Shown here: piece by piece, positions 41,632 to 51,732 of the stretch
How the letters are laid out: the number at the start of each line of letters is the position of its first letter
How positions within the stretch are numbered: the stretch's first letter is position 1
DNA from: Planctomycetota bacterium
GTDB taxonomy: Bacteria; Planctomycetota; UBA1135; GCA-002686595
Direction of reading: 5' to 3'
Length of the DNA stretch: 64,000 bases
Assembly: GCA_020847695.1 (NCBI GenBank)
Contig: JADLBP010000187.1
Span: 1-64,000 of the forward strand
Notes under the pieces: model-generated
The model's input: only the letters and a program-made list of their open reading frames with translations
The model's database searches: none
Told to the model about the DNA's origin: nothing
Made by a program: the position numbers and the translations under genes

Positions 41632-41839
41632 GGTGGTGGTTTGGGTTCCGATGCGGGCCGCAAGAGCCCGGTGGTTTGCGTCCGAGGTTTTCGTCCGGGG
41701 TTCCAGCCGGCCCGCCCCCGCGTGGACAGTGCCCGCGGGGTCGGATCCAGTTGTTGCCTGGTTTGTTTTCGAGGAAGCCCGGGGCCGCCTGCGCGGCACC
41801 GGACGAGTTCAAGGTCGAGTTCGGAGAAGAGCGTTTGGT

Positions 41840-41915
<76 letters not shown>

Positions 41916-42144
41916 GACCGTCCGCGCGGAGCGCGAACGGTTGAGTGTCTGGGTGGATGACGGCGGCTGCTGAAGCTTGGTGGGCGTTCGCGCAGGGGCT
42001 TTCGCGCGGCGGCCGACGCTCAGCGCTCGGCTGCGCTGCGAAGAGCGGCCGGGCCGGGTCGACGCGGCGGCGCGCTTCGCCTGCCGGACACGCGCGGCCA
42101 GGGTCGAGTCGGTGGAACCGTCTCGGGATCCCGGAGTGCGGCGT

Positions 42145-42219
42145 TGGAGCGGGCGATGGGAATCGAACCCACGCTATCAGCTTGGAAGGCTGAAGTTCTA
42201 CCATTGAACTACGCCCGCC
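42145..42219 (-). tRNA. tRNA-Gly(TCC)
   Basis: GGCGGGCGTAGTTCAATGGTAGAACTTCAGCCTTCCAAGCTGATAGCGTGGGTTCGATTCCCATCGCCCGCTCCA. Confidence 0.95.
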
Positions 42220-42242
42220 TGAGTGAACTACGCCCGCCTGAG
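42205..42242. repeat. 19-bp perfect tandem duplication of the tRNA-Gly 5' end
   Basis: tgaactacgcccgcctgag at 42205-42223 and 42224-42242. Confidence 0.95.
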
Positions 42243-42557
42243 CTCCGGCTAGACCGCACGGGCGGGTCGAGTCGCGGGGCCAGCCGTTGGGCCGTCCAAG
42301 CGTTCGCCACAACCGTGCGCGCGAAGCGCCCGACGCGACTCCTTTTGGGAGGAGAGGCGCGAGGCGGATGCGTGATCGGGGTCCGGAACTGCACGCGGCC
42401 AGAAACGAGCGTCACCCGAGCGCCGGTCGCGCTTGGGCTTCGATCAGGAGGAGCCTCCAAAGCAGTCCAGCTGCCGGTGTTCCGCTCGTCGCGCACAGGT
42501 CGTCGCGTGCGGTCGGTCGCCGGTGAGGCCTGGTCGGCCTCGGGCAGGGGACAAAAT

Positions 42558-42643
42558 TGGTGGGGAGAGGCGGATTCGAACCGCCGAAGGCATAAGCCAC
42601 CAGATTTACAGTCTGGCCCAGTTGGCCGCTTTGGTATCTCCCC
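42558..42643 (-). tRNA. tRNA-Tyr(GTA)
   Basis: GGGGAGATACCAAAGCGGCCAACTGGGCCAGACTGTAAATCTGG...GGTTCGAATCCGCCTCTCCCCACCA. Confidence 0.95.
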
Positions 42644-42887
42644 CTGATCTCGATGCTCGGTGCTGACGCGGGGCGCCGGTCGCGCAGGGTCGCGCGTTCG
42701 GCTACCACCGCTCCCGTGTCATCCGAAGGGTGTCTCGTTTCCAGTGAGCAGCGCGAGCTCGCGCTCGCGAGACCCCTTCGCCCGGTCGTCGCGCGGAGCG
42801 CGGGGCCGTGCTGGCAGGATCCAAGCCGTGTTCGGGTTGTCGAGCGCCTTGACCGTTCCGGCGCGGGGCCGGCCGTCAGCTCGCGGA

Positions 42888-42963
42888 TGGAGCCAGCGGT
42901 GGGGATCGAACCCACAACCACCTGATTACAAATCAGGTGCTCTGCCATTGAGCTACGCTGGCC
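42888..42963 (-). tRNA. tRNA-Thr(TGT)
   Basis: GGCCAGCGTAGCTCAATGGCAGAGCACCTGATTTGTAATCAGGTGGTTGTGGGTTCGATCCCCACCGCTGGCTCCA. Confidence 0.95.
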
Positions 42964-43046
42964 GCGAGGTGTCCCACGGGTGTCCGGCGGAGCCTCGAGG
43001 GCCGGTTGACGGGTCCGACCGCCTGGGGCGGTTAGACGAGCGGCAC

Positions 43047-43074
43047 ATGTTACGAGTGACCTCCCCGCGGTCAA
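43047..43074 (-). promoter_or_regulatory. Candidate promoter of the tRNA-tuf-secE-nusG operon
   Basis: TTGACC-16-TAACAT on minus strand upstream of tRNA-Thr(TGT). Confidence 0.5.
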
Positions 43075-43125
43075 GCTTCCACGAGGAATTCCTCGGCGGA
43101 CCCTCCGCGGAACGCCTGGGACGGG

Positions 43126-44280
43126 TCAAACGCGGCTCGCTTGGCTGCGCCAGAACTCGAAGCTCGCCTCGACCTCCGTGAGCGTGTCGCCGCCGAACTT
43201 GTCGAGGAACGCGCGCGCGAGCTCGAGCGCGACCACCGCCTCGCCGACGACGCTGGCCGCCGGCACCGAAGTGACGTCGGAGCGCTGGTACGTCGCCCGC
43301 ACCGGCTCTCCGGTCGCGAAGTCGACCGTGTCGAGCCCCTTGCGCAGGGTCGGGATCGGCTTCATCGCGGCGCGGACGACCAGCTCCTCCCCGGTCGTCA
43401 GGCCGCCTTCCAGGCCGCCGGCGCGGTTGGTCGCGCGCGCGAAGCGGCCGAACCGCGGCGGCCGCGCCGGATCGGCGGGGACGATCGCGTCGTGGACCGC
43501 CGACCCCGGCAGCCGGGCGGACTCGAACCCGAGGCCGAACTCGACGCCCTTGATCGCCGGGATCGAGAACAGCGCGCCGCCGAGGCGCGCGGTCAGTCGC
43601 TCGGGCGCGCTGACGTAGTGGCCGAGCCCGGGCGGCAGCCCGAGCACGCGCACCTCGAACACGCCGCCGAGCGAATCGCCGTCGGCCTTCGCCTGGTCGA
43701 CCTTCGCGCGCAGCGCGGCTTCCGCGTCGGCGTCGAGGCACTGGAAGTCCGAGGCCGCGCGCCGTGCGGCGCGCTCGGAGCCGAACGACTCGAAGAGGCC
43801 CGGCCGAGCCGCGACCCCGCCGAGCTCGACGACGTGGGCGAAGAGCTCGATGCCGAAGCGCTCGAGCAACTGCCGCGCGAAACCGGCGAGCGCGACGCGA
43901 GCCGCGGTCTCGCGGGCGCTCGCTCGCTCGAGCACGGCGCGCGGATCGCGCGCGAGCAACTTCTGGCAACCGGCGAGGTCGGCGTGCCCGGGCCGCGCGT
44001 TGGTCGGCACCGGGAGCGACTCGATCGTCTGGTCGCGGTTCGCGATCAGGAACGCGAGCGGCGAGCCCAACGTCTGGCCCGCGCGCAGCCCGGAGAGCAG
44101 CTCGACTCGATCGTCCTCGAGCTTCGCGCGGCCGCCGCGGCCGTAGCCCGCCCACCGCCGCGCGAGCTCCGCGTCGACGCGCGCGGTGTCGAGCGCGAGC
44201 CCCGCCGGCAAGCCTTCGAGCACGCCGACGAGCCCGCGGCCGTGCGACTCCCCCGCCGTGGTCCAGCTCAAGCGGCTCAA
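43126..44280 (-). CDS. aroC: Chorismate synthase (TTG start)
   Basis: TTAGESHGRGLVGVLEGLPAGL; NRDQTIE; RPGHADLAG; ERASARETAARVA. Confidence 0.97.
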   Translation of the reverse strand: MSRLSWTTAGESHGRGLVGVLEGLPAGLALDTARVDAELARRWAGYGRGGRAKLEDDRVELLSGLRAGQTLGSPLAFLIANRDQTIESLPVPTNARPGHADLAGCQKLLARDPRAVLERASARETAARVALAGFARQLLERFGIELFAHVVELGGVAARPGLFESFGSERAARRAASDFQCLDADAEAALRAKVDQAKADGDSLGGVFEVRVLGLPPGLGHYVSAPERLTARLGGALFSIPAIKGVEFGLGFESARLPGSAVHDAIVPADPARPPRFGRFARATNRAGGLEGGLTTGEELVVRAAMKPIPTLRKGLDTVDFATGEPVRATYQRSDVTSVPAASVVGEAVVALELARAFLDKFGGDTLTEVEASFEFWRSQASRV

Positions 44281-44299
44281 GCGCGACCCATCGTAGCGC

Positions 44300-46393
44300 T
44301 CAGAGCGAGTCGTACCACGTCACCTCGTCGAACGGCACCGACAGCGTCGCGGTGCCGAGGCGGACGCTGAGCAGCTCCTTCGCGTGGTCGACCTTGGTGA
44401 TCACGCAGCGTTGCTTGTAGCGCGGGATGAACACGAGCCCGCCTTTCTTGAGGCCCGCGAGGAAGGCCTTGCGGCGCTCGGAGAGCGCGGCACCGGACAG
44501 GTGCTTGTCGACTTGCTCCAAGACGACGCGCATCGGCTCCGCGGACTTCGGCGAGAGCTGCGGCAGCAGGTCGAACGCGCGCTTCAGCTGGCCGCGCGCC
44601 TCGCGGACGCGCTCCTCGAGCCCGCGCTGCGCCTCGGCTTCCAGGAGCTCGCTCTTCTTCTTCAGGTCCTGGACGCGCGTCTTCGCTTCGTCCTCGGTCT
44701 TCTTGAGCTCGACGAGCTTCTGCTCCGCGTCCTTGCGCACGCGCTCGGCGGCTTCGCGCGCGCCGCGCATCTTGCGCATCAGCTCGAGCGCCTCCGCGTC
44801 GCGCCGCACGATCCGTTGGCGCGCGTTCTCGATCAGCTTCTTCGGCAGCCCGAGCCGCGCCGCGATGTGCAGCGCGCACGACTCGCCCGGCGTGCCGACC
44901 AGCAAGCGATAGCGAGGCCGCAGCGTCGTCGCGTCGAACTCCGCGGACGCGTTCTCGGCGCGCGCGTGGCGGAACGCGAACTCCTTGAGCTTGCCGAGGT
45001 GCGTCGTCGCGACCGTCGGCGCGCGCTTCTCGAGCAGGTACTCGAGCAACGCGTCGGAGAGCGCCGCGCCCTCGTCGGGGTCGGTGCCGCCGCCGAGCTC
45101 GTCGAGCAGGAACAGCGTCTTCGGCCCCGCGCGTTCCAGCCCCACGCGGATGCGCGCGAGGTGCGACGAGAACGTCGACAGGTCCTGCGCGATCTCCTGT
45201 TCGTCGCCGATGTCCGCGACCACGCCGTCGTAGAGCGGCAAGCGGCTGCCTTCGGCGCACGGGAACGGCAGGCCGAGCCGCAGGTAGCACGCGGCGAGCC
45301 CGACGGTCTTCAACGCGAGCGTCTTGCCGCCGGTGTTCGGGCCGGTGATCACCAGGAGGTCGAACTCGTCGCCGAGCCGCACGTCGATCGGCACGACCTC
45401 GTCGAGCGCGCCGGAGAGCACCTTCTCGACCAGCAACGGGTGGCGCGCCGCGCGCAAGAGCAGCCCGTTCGGCCGTCCTTCCTCGCCCGCGATGTCGAGC
45501 GCTCGCGCTCCGTACTTCGTGCAGTACGTCGCGGAGATCGTCGCGAGCTCGAGTTCGGCGAGCCGCGCTGCCGCGAGCCGCACCGAGCCCTCGGCGTCGA
45601 GCGCGTGCCGCGTCAGCTCGACCAGGATGCGCCGCAGCTCGTGTTCCTCGTCGGCGATGCGCTCGGCGCGGCGATTCTGCTCCTCGATCACCTCGCGCGG
45701 CTCGACGAACACCGTCTCGCCGGACTGCGAGCGATCGTGGACGATGCCGGAAACCCGCCCTTGGCTCTTCGCCTTGACCGCGAGCACGAGGCGACGCCCG
45801 CGGCGATGGATGCTGCCGTCGGAGAGATGGTCGCGCGCGGCGGTCGCGATGCGCCGCAGCCGCCCTTCGATCTCGCCGGACAGGTCGCGGATCTCGCGGC
45901 GGAGCTTCGAGAGCTTCGCGGACGCGTCGTCCTTGATCTCGCCGCGCTCGTCGAGCGCGCGCTCGAGCTCGAACGCGAGGCCGGAGAGGTCGGGGAAACC
46001 GTCGTGGAGCGCGTGGATCGCCGGGGCGTCGAGCTTGCGCTCCGCGAACCACGGCGCGAGCCGCCGCGAGGCGGCGACGAAGCTCCAGAGGCTCGCAAAC
46101 TCCTCGCGCTCGAACGGCCGGTGGAACTGGCGCGCGCCTTCGAACGCCGGCATCGGATCGCAGACGCCGGCGAGCGACGGCTGCGAACGCGCCTCGACGA
46201 GCCCCTGCAGCTCGCGCACGCGCTGGAGCGCCGCCCGCGCGTCCGCATCCGAACGCGGAGCGAGCTCGCGCAGCGCGCGCCGGCCGAGCGACGTCGACGC
46301 GAGGCGCTCGAACAGCCCGCGCGCGCTCTCGAAGTCGAGCGAGGCGAACGCGAAGTCGGCGGCGGAGGGCGTCAACGCTTGGGCGGGCGGCAT
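44300..46393 (-). CDS. mutS2: MutS2-type ATPase lacking a C-terminal Smr domain
   Basis: ITGPNTGGKTLALKTVG; DIGDEQEIAQDLSTFSSH; LDELGGGTDPDEGAAL; ends after KOW-like segment. Confidence 0.92.
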   Translation of the reverse strand: MPPAQALTPSAADFAFASLDFESARGLFERLASTSLGRRALRELAPRSDADARAALQRVRELQGLVEARSQPSLAGVCDPMPAFEGARQFHRPFEREEFASLWSFVAASRRLAPWFAERKLDAPAIHALHDGFPDLSGLAFELERALDERGEIKDDASAKLSKLRREIRDLSGEIEGRLRRIATAARDHLSDGSIHRRGRRLVLAVKAKSQGRVSGIVHDRSQSGETVFVEPREVIEEQNRRAERIADEEHELRRILVELTRHALDAEGSVRLAAARLAELELATISATYCTKYGARALDIAGEEGRPNGLLLRAARHPLLVEKVLSGALDEVVPIDVRLGDEFDLLVITGPNTGGKTLALKTVGLAACYLRLGLPFPCAEGSRLPLYDGVVADIGDEQEIAQDLSTFSSHLARIRVGLERAGPKTLFLLDELGGGTDPDEGAALSDALLEYLLEKRAPTVATTHLGKLKEFAFRHARAENASAEFDATTLRPRYRLLVGTPGESCALHIAARLGLPKKLIENARQRIVRRDAEALELMRKMRGAREAAERVRKDAEQKLVELKKTEDEAKTRVQDLKKKSELLEAEAQRGLEERVREARGQLKRAFDLLPQLSPKSAEPMRVVLEQVDKHLSGAALSERRKAFLAGLKKGGLVFIPRYKQRCVITKVDHAKELLSVRLGTATLSVPFDEVTWYDSL

Positions 46394-48120
46394 GCGAAGA
46401 GCCGCACAGGATACCGGACGAGTCCCTTGTCGAGTTCGAGGGTGCCGAGCTCGCGCTCGCTCCACCCGAGCGCGTCGACGAGCATGCGTCGGTACTTCGC
46501 CGTGAACGCGCGGTTGCCGCGACGCGCGAGATCCGGCGGATCGGTGCAGAAGACGACGTCGAAGCGCGCGGCGAAGTCGGCGAGCTGCTGCTCGGTCCAA
46601 TTCGGATCGACGCCTTCGAACGTGACGTCGAGCTCGCGATGCGCGTCGGCGAGGAAGCGCTCCGCCGAGCCCCCGCGCGCGAGCAGGCCAAGGTGCAATG
46701 CCGCGGGCGAGAGCTCGCTCGACAGCCCGATCCAACCGACGCGCGCGGTCGGCCCGGCTTCGGTCGCGACCCACGCGAGCAGCAGCGAAGCTTCGCTGCG
46801 GCGCAACCCGCCGGTCGGCAGCGGGTCCGCGCGTCCGATCACCTCGCGCGCGTCCAGTTGGGCTTGCTGGTAGTCGCGCAGCGTCGGATCGGCGTCGGCG
46901 AGCGAGAGCGTGGTCAACGCGTTCGCTTGCCACCACCTGGACGCGCCGATCGATGCGCCGAGCACCACGAGGCCCGCGACCCACCCGCGCCAGGCCGGTC
47001 GGCGCAGCCACGCGACCTCGTCGAGGCGCAGGATCCCGGCCGCGGCGAGCCACCACAGCGGCGTCGCGATCGGCAACAGGAAGCGATCGAGGTGGAACGG
47101 GTGCAGCGCGGTCGGGACGACCAGCGCGAGCGCGACCAGCCAGCACGTCCGCAGCGCCGGATCCCGCCACGCGCGCAGCGAGAGCAGCACGCCGAGCGCT
47201 CCGAGCAGCCATGCGCCCGGCGGCGCGACCAACGTCGTCCAATCGAGGATGCGCATCGCGCGCGGCGTGACGAACTCCTGGTTGCCCGCGAGGAACGACG
47301 CGAACGCGGCGCGATGGCTCGCGCCGAGCTCCAGACCACCGGGCAGCGGACAGACGAACCACCACAGCGCCGCGAGCCCCGGCGGAACGGCGAACCAGAC
47401 GAGCCGGCGCGCGGTCGACGCGCCCTTCCCGGTCCTCGCGCCCGCGACGAGCTCGCCGATGCCGGAGAGCGCGAGCCCGAGCCCGAGCAGCAACCCGTAG
47501 TTGAACTTGGTGAAGAACGCGAGCGCGAAGAGCGCCCCGGCGAGCATGTCCGCGCGGCGGCCGGCGCCCGGATCGGCGCGCGCGAGCCACGCGAGCACCG
47601 CGAACGAGAGCAGCGCGGAGAACGACGCCTCGAGGAACAACGTCGGCGCGTAGAGCCGTGCGATCGGGACGAAGCTCGCGGCGAGCACGAACACCGCGGC
47701 GCCCGCTCGCGAGCGCGGGCTCACCCCGGAGAGGCGTCGCACGACGAACGCGCCGGCGAGCACGCCGAGACACCACAACGTCGCGAGCGCGGTGCGCGCG
47801 GCGAGCTCGGACACGCCGGTCGCGAGCTGCACGGCCGCGAGGTAGACCGGGACGAGGAACGGATAGCGATCGCAGGCCAGCGCGACGTCGATCGCGCCGC
47901 GCCACTCGCCCGCGCGCACGAGCTCGACCATCCGCGCCGCGGGGAGCTCCGCGTGCATCGATTCGTCCCAACCCCACGTGCGGTCGAGGTTGACCTCGCG
48001 CAACAGCACGCCCCACAGCAGCACCGCGACGATCGCGAGCTTGAAGCCGAACCGGCGCTCGGGCGACGCAGCTCGCGCGGGCACGCCTTGCGGCGACGAC
48101 GGCGCGGGCGAGCTCGACAT
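46372..48120 (-). CDS. GT39/ArnT-like integral membrane glycosyltransferase
   Basis: 582 aa, many TM segments; first-loop motif WGWDESMHAELPAARM. Confidence 0.7.
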   Translation of the reverse strand: MSSSPAPSSPQGVPARAASPERRFGFKLAIVAVLLWGVLLREVNLDRTWGWDESMHAELPAARMVELVRAGEWRGAIDVALACDRYPFLVPVYLAAVQLATGVSELAARTALATLWCLGVLAGAFVVRRLSGVSPRSRAGAAVFVLAASFVPIARLYAPTLFLEASFSALLSFAVLAWLARADPGAGRRADMLAGALFALAFFTKFNYGLLLGLGLALSGIGELVAGARTGKGASTARRLVWFAVPPGLAALWWFVCPLPGGLELGASHRAAFASFLAGNQEFVTPRAMRILDWTTLVAPPGAWLLGALGVLLSLRAWRDPALRTCWLVALALVVPTALHPFHLDRFLLPIATPLWWLAAAGILRLDEVAWLRRPAWRGWVAGLVVLGASIGASRWWQANALTTLSLADADPTLRDYQQAQLDAREVIGRADPLPTGGLRRSEASLLLAWVATEAGPTARVGWIGLSSELSPAALHLGLLARGGSAERFLADAHRELDVTFEGVDPNWTEQQLADFAARFDVVFCTDPPDLARRGNRAFTAKYRRMLVDALGWSERELGTLELDKGLVRYPVRLFACRPPKR

Positions 48121-48167
48121 CGCCCGCGATTCTAGGCAGCGCTCGCCCGCGCGCCTACACTGCGTCG

Positions 48168-49364
48168 ATGAGCCACAACCGCGAGAGCGATCGCTTCGAG
48201 ACGCGCGCCATCCACGCCGGCCAAGAGGCGAACCCGGAGAACGGCGCGATCATGACGCCGGTCTACTTCACGAGCACCTACAAGCAGGACGCGCCGGCGA
48301 AGCCGCGCGGAGGCTACGAGTACTCGCGCACCTCCAACCCGACGCGCACCGCGCTCCAGCAGAACCTCGCGTCGCTCGAGGGCGGCCGTTGGGGCCTCTG
48401 CTTCTCGTCGGGACTCGCCGCGACCAACGCGCTGCTCGATCGATTGGTGCCGGGCGACCACGTCGTCGCGGGCAACGACCTCTACGGAGGCACGTACCGC
48501 ATCTTCAAGCGCGTCTTCGAGCGCTACGGCATCCGCTTCACGTTCGTCGACACCACCGAGCCCGCGCAGGTCGAGCGCGCGCTGGAGCCCGCGACCAAGT
48601 ACGTCTACGTCGAGACGCCGTCGAACCCGCTGCTGCGACTCTCCGACATCGCCGCGATCTCGGCGATCACCAAGCGCGCCAAGACGCTGCTCGTCGTCGA
48701 CAACACGTTCGCGACGCCGTACCTGCAGCAGCCGCTCGCGCTCGGCGCCGACCTCGTGCTCCACTCGTTGACCAAGTACCTCGGCGGCCACTCCGACGTC
48801 GTCGGCGGCGCGTTGATCGGCAACGACGACAAGGTGCGCGAGGAGCTCGCGTTCTTCCAGAACGCGGTCGGCGGGACGCCGGGCCCGATGGACTGCTTCC
48901 TCGTGCTGCGCGGCACCAAGACGCTCGGCGTGCGGATGGATCGGCACGGCTCCAACGCGCTCGCGATCGCGCGCTTCCTCGAGAAGCAGCCGCTGGTCGA
49001 GAAGGTGATCTACCCCGGTCTCGAGTCGCACGCGCAGCACGCGCTCGCCAAGCGACAGATGAAGAACTTCGGGGGCATGGTCTCGTTCGAGCTCCGGGGC
49101 GGCGTGCCCGCCGGCGACGCGCTGGCGTCGAGCACGCGGCTCTTCACGCTCGCCGAATCGCTCGGCGGCGTCGAATCGCTGATCGAGACGCCGCCGTCGA
49201 TGACCCACGCGAGCATCCCGCCGGAGACGCGCCGCGCCGCGGGCCTCGCGGACGGCCTGGTGCGACTCTCGGTCGGCATCGAGCACGTCGACGACCTGAT
49301 CGCGGACCTCGCGCAGGCGCTCGACCGCGCGCGGGCAGCCGCCGGCCAGCTCGCCGCTCGCTGA
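48168..49364 (+). CDS. Cystathionine gamma-synthase/lyase family PLP enzyme
   Basis: YEYSRTSNPTR; CFSSGLAATNALL; LHSLTKYLGGHSDVVGG. Confidence 0.92.
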   Translation: MSHNRESDRFETRAIHAGQEANPENGAIMTPVYFTSTYKQDAPAKPRGGYEYSRTSNPTRTALQQNLASLEGGRWGLCFSSGLAATNALLDRLVPGDHVVAGNDLYGGTYRIFKRVFERYGIRFTFVDTTEPAQVERALEPATKYVYVETPSNPLLRLSDIAAISAITKRAKTLLVVDNTFATPYLQQPLALGADLVLHSLTKYLGGHSDVVGGALIGNDDKVREELAFFQNAVGGTPGPMDCFLVLRGTKTLGVRMDRHGSNALAIARFLEKQPLVEKVIYPGLESHAQHALAKRQMKNFGGMVSFELRGGVPAGDALASSTRLFTLAESLGGVESLIETPPSMTHASIPPETRRAAGLADGLVRLSVGIEHVDDLIADLAQALDRARAAAGQLAAR

Positions 49365-49483
49365 GCGAACCCAGGGCTCGCGCCGGCGAGCCACGGAGTC
49401 GAGGAAACGCGCCCGGGCTGCTCGTTCGGCACGCGCCGGCTGCTCGTTCGGCGTGCGCCGGGCGAACGACGGCGCCTCGCGGC

Positions 49484-49912
49484 TCAGAACGGCGAGTTCG
49501 AGGGCGGCGGCTTCGGCGGCGCGGGCGGCGGCGGCGGTTGCACCGCGGCCGGAGCAGGCGTCCCCGTGCGCTTCGGCGCCGCGGGCGGCGGCGCGGGCTC
49601 CGGCGGACGTTCCTCGCAAACGCGCTCGCGCATCAGGCGTCCGACCTTGTACTTCACCACCCGCTTGCCGGGCACCTCGACCTTCTCGAGCGTGCGCGGG
49701 TTCTGCGCGCGACGCGGCGCGCGCTCCTTGACCTCGAAGACGCCGAACTCGCGGAACTCCAGGCGGTTGCCGCGGCAGAGCTCCTCGATGATCTCGTCGA
49801 GGAACTTCTGGAGGATGTCCTTGACGATGACCTTGGTCTGCCCGGTCTGTTCCGCGATGCGGTTGACGAGCTCCTTCTTGGTGATCGTCTGGGGTCCAGG
49901 CGGTTGGGTCAT
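49484..49912 (-). CDS. HU/IHF family DNA-binding protein with Pro-rich C-terminal tail
   Basis: TKKELVNRIAEQTGQTK; NRLEFREFGVFEVKERAPRRAQNPRT; tail PAPAAVQPPPPPAPPKPPP. Confidence 0.92.
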   Translation of the reverse strand: MTQPPGPQTITKKELVNRIAEQTGQTKVIVKDILQKFLDEIIEELCRGNRLEFREFGVFEVKERAPRRAQNPRTLEKVEVPGKRVVKYKVGRLMRERVCEERPPEPAPPPAAPKRTGTPAPAAVQPPPPPAPPKPPPSNSPF

Positions 49913-49968
49913 CGAGGGCTTTCCTCGCGCGAAAGGCCGCGGGGAGGGGTGCGGCGGCGACGGCGCGC

Positions 49969-49997
49969 AATATCGAACTGCATTATCTATGTGTCAA
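49969..49997 (-). promoter_or_regulatory. Promoter of the HU gene
   Basis: TTGACA-17-GATATT on minus strand within an unusually AT-rich stretch. Confidence 0.6.
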
Positions 49998-50179
49998 GCA
50001 AGAACTTGTGACGGTAGGAGCCGCCGGGTGGCGGTCCGACCGAGCCCTGTCGGCCGACACCCCCCGTTCGGCTCAAGTGTTTGGACCGCAACGACTTGGC
50101 ACCGGTCGCGGGTCCCCGCGGCGTCCGGGCGCCATGAGCCGCCCCCGAGGGGCCGCCTAACCCACTAGGGCGAAGGAGG

Positions 50180-50647
50180 TTAGGTCGGGCCGACCGGCTC
50201 GCTCCCCGGGCGCTCCTCGAGCAGCAACGTCACCGGTCCGTCGTTGACCAGCTCGACCTGCATCGACGCTCCGAAGCGGCCGGTCGCGCACGACACGCCG
50301 AGGTGCGCGAGGCGCTCGACGAACCTGCGGTAGAGGCGCTCGGCGAGCTCGGGCGCCGCCGCGGGATCGAACGAAGGCCGCCGGCCCTTGCGGGTGTCCG
50401 CAGCGAGCGTGAACTGGCTGACCACCAGCGCGCGGCCGCCGACATCCTGCACCGACAGGTTCATCTTGCCATCGCCGTCGCAGAAGAAGCGGTACGTCGC
50501 GACCCGTTCGGCGAGCCGATCGCACTCGCGTTCCGCGTCGCCGCGCTCGACGCCGAGCAACACGAGCACGCCGCCGTCGATCGAGCCGACCACGGCACCG
50601 TCGACGCGCACCGACGCGCGCGTGCAGCGTTGGAGCAACGCCTTCAC
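50180..50647 (-). CDS. dtd: D-aminoacyl-tRNA deacylase (GTG start)
   Basis: [52 protein letters not shown]. Confidence 0.95.
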   Translation of the reverse strand: MKALLQRCTRASVRVDGAVVGSIDGGVLVLLGVERGDAERECDRLAERVATYRFFCDGDGKMNLSVQDVGGRALVVSQFTLAADTRKGRRPSFDPAAAPELAERLYRRFVERLAHLGVSCATGRFGASMQVELVNDGPVTLLLEERPGSEPVGPT

Positions 50648-51732
50648 GGCGCGGCTCCCTTCGCGCGTTCGCGTCGGCGCTCGGCGCGCTCGAGCGCGAG
50701 CCGCGCGCGCATCGCGAGCAGTACGCGGCCGAGATCGCCGCCGGTCTGACTCGACGCGAGCAATCGCCGCCACGCCGCTTCGGCGCCTTCGGGGTCGTCG
50801 AGCCAGCTCTGGCGCAGGATCGCTTCCTGCACCCACGGCAACGCGACGTCGGGAGCGAGCTCTTCCGCCGCGCGCGTCGCGTGCAGCGCTTCGTTCGGTC
50901 GCTCGGCGCCCTGCTCGGCGGCCGCGAGCACGCACAGCGCGCGCACCGCGAGTTCGCCCTCGAGCGTCAACCGCGTCAGGAGCTCGCGCGCGGCGTCGGG
51001 ATCCTGATCGAGCACGTACAAGGTCGCGAGATCGAGCTCTGCCTCGACGAACTCGCGCAGCGCGACGCGCGGGTCGTCGACGACGTCCTCGAGCCACGAC
51101 TCGAACGCGCCGATCGCCTCGCGCCGCCGACCGTCGCGCGCGAGCAGCATCGCTTCGAGCCGTCGCGCGGGCGGCAGGAACGCGTCGAGCTCCAACGCGC
51201 GCTCGAGCTCTGCGTCGGCCTCGGTCCAATCGCCCGCGCGCGCCGCGAGGTGCGCCAACCCGTAGCGCGCCCACGCGCAACGCGGGTCGAGCTCGAGGGC
51301 GCGAGCGAGCAACGCCCGCGCGGCGGCGGGTTCGCGCGCGAGCCGCGCGGCGAGCACGCAGCGCGCCGGGGTCGGCGCGGCCTCGAGCACCGCGAGCGTG
51401 CGCTCGGCGAGCGCGTCGCGTGCGTCGGCGTCACCGGACGCGAGCTCGACCTCCTGCGCGAGGATGCCGAGCCCGATGTGGTCGGGCGCCGCGGGGAGCA
51501 CGTCGGCGAGCGCGATGCGCGCACCGGCGAAGTCGCCCGAGTCGAACGCACGCCGCGCGGCCGCGTAGCGCTCGGTCAGCGCCGCGCTGAGCTCATCGTA
51601 CGTGCTGACGACGCGCGCGCCGCCCGGTCGCGCGAACGGGCTCGCGCACGCACCGAGGACCGACAGCAGTCCGAGCGCGAGCGGCGCGAGCGCGCGAACC
51701 GTCCGCCTGGCCTGCCCGCGCCGCGCGTTCAT
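50644..51732 (-). CDS. TPR-repeat lipoprotein
   Basis: Lipobox LGAC; degenerate TPR repeats. Confidence 0.75.
   Translation of the reverse strand: MNARRGQARRTVRALAPLALGLLSVLGACASPFARPGGARVVSTYDELSAALTERYAAARRAFDSGDFAGARIALADVLPAAPDHIGLGILAQEVELASGDADARDALAERTLAVLEAAPTPARCVLAARLAREPAAARALLARALELDPRCAWARYGLAHLAARAGDWTEADAELERALELDAFLPPARRLEAMLLARDGRRREAIGAFESWLEDVVDDPRVALREFVEAELDLATLYVLDQDPDAARELLTRLTLEGELAVRALCVLAAAEQGAERPNEALHATRAAEELAPDVALPWVQEAILRQSWLDDPEGAEAAWRRLLASSQTGGDLGRVLLAMRARLALERAERRRERAKGAAP

Noticed and set aside
42205-42242. Integrase attachment site / genomic island boundary at tRNA-Gly
   Set aside because: Duplication involves the 5' not the 3' end, copies are adjacent with nothing between, and no integrase lies nearby; kept only as a tandem duplication.
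49998-50179. Possible SRP or other structured ncRNA upstream of HU
   Set aside because: Hairpins are present (e.g. CCTAACC/GGTTAGG near 50156-50184) but no conserved SRP, 6S or RNase P signature; probably leader/terminator sequence.
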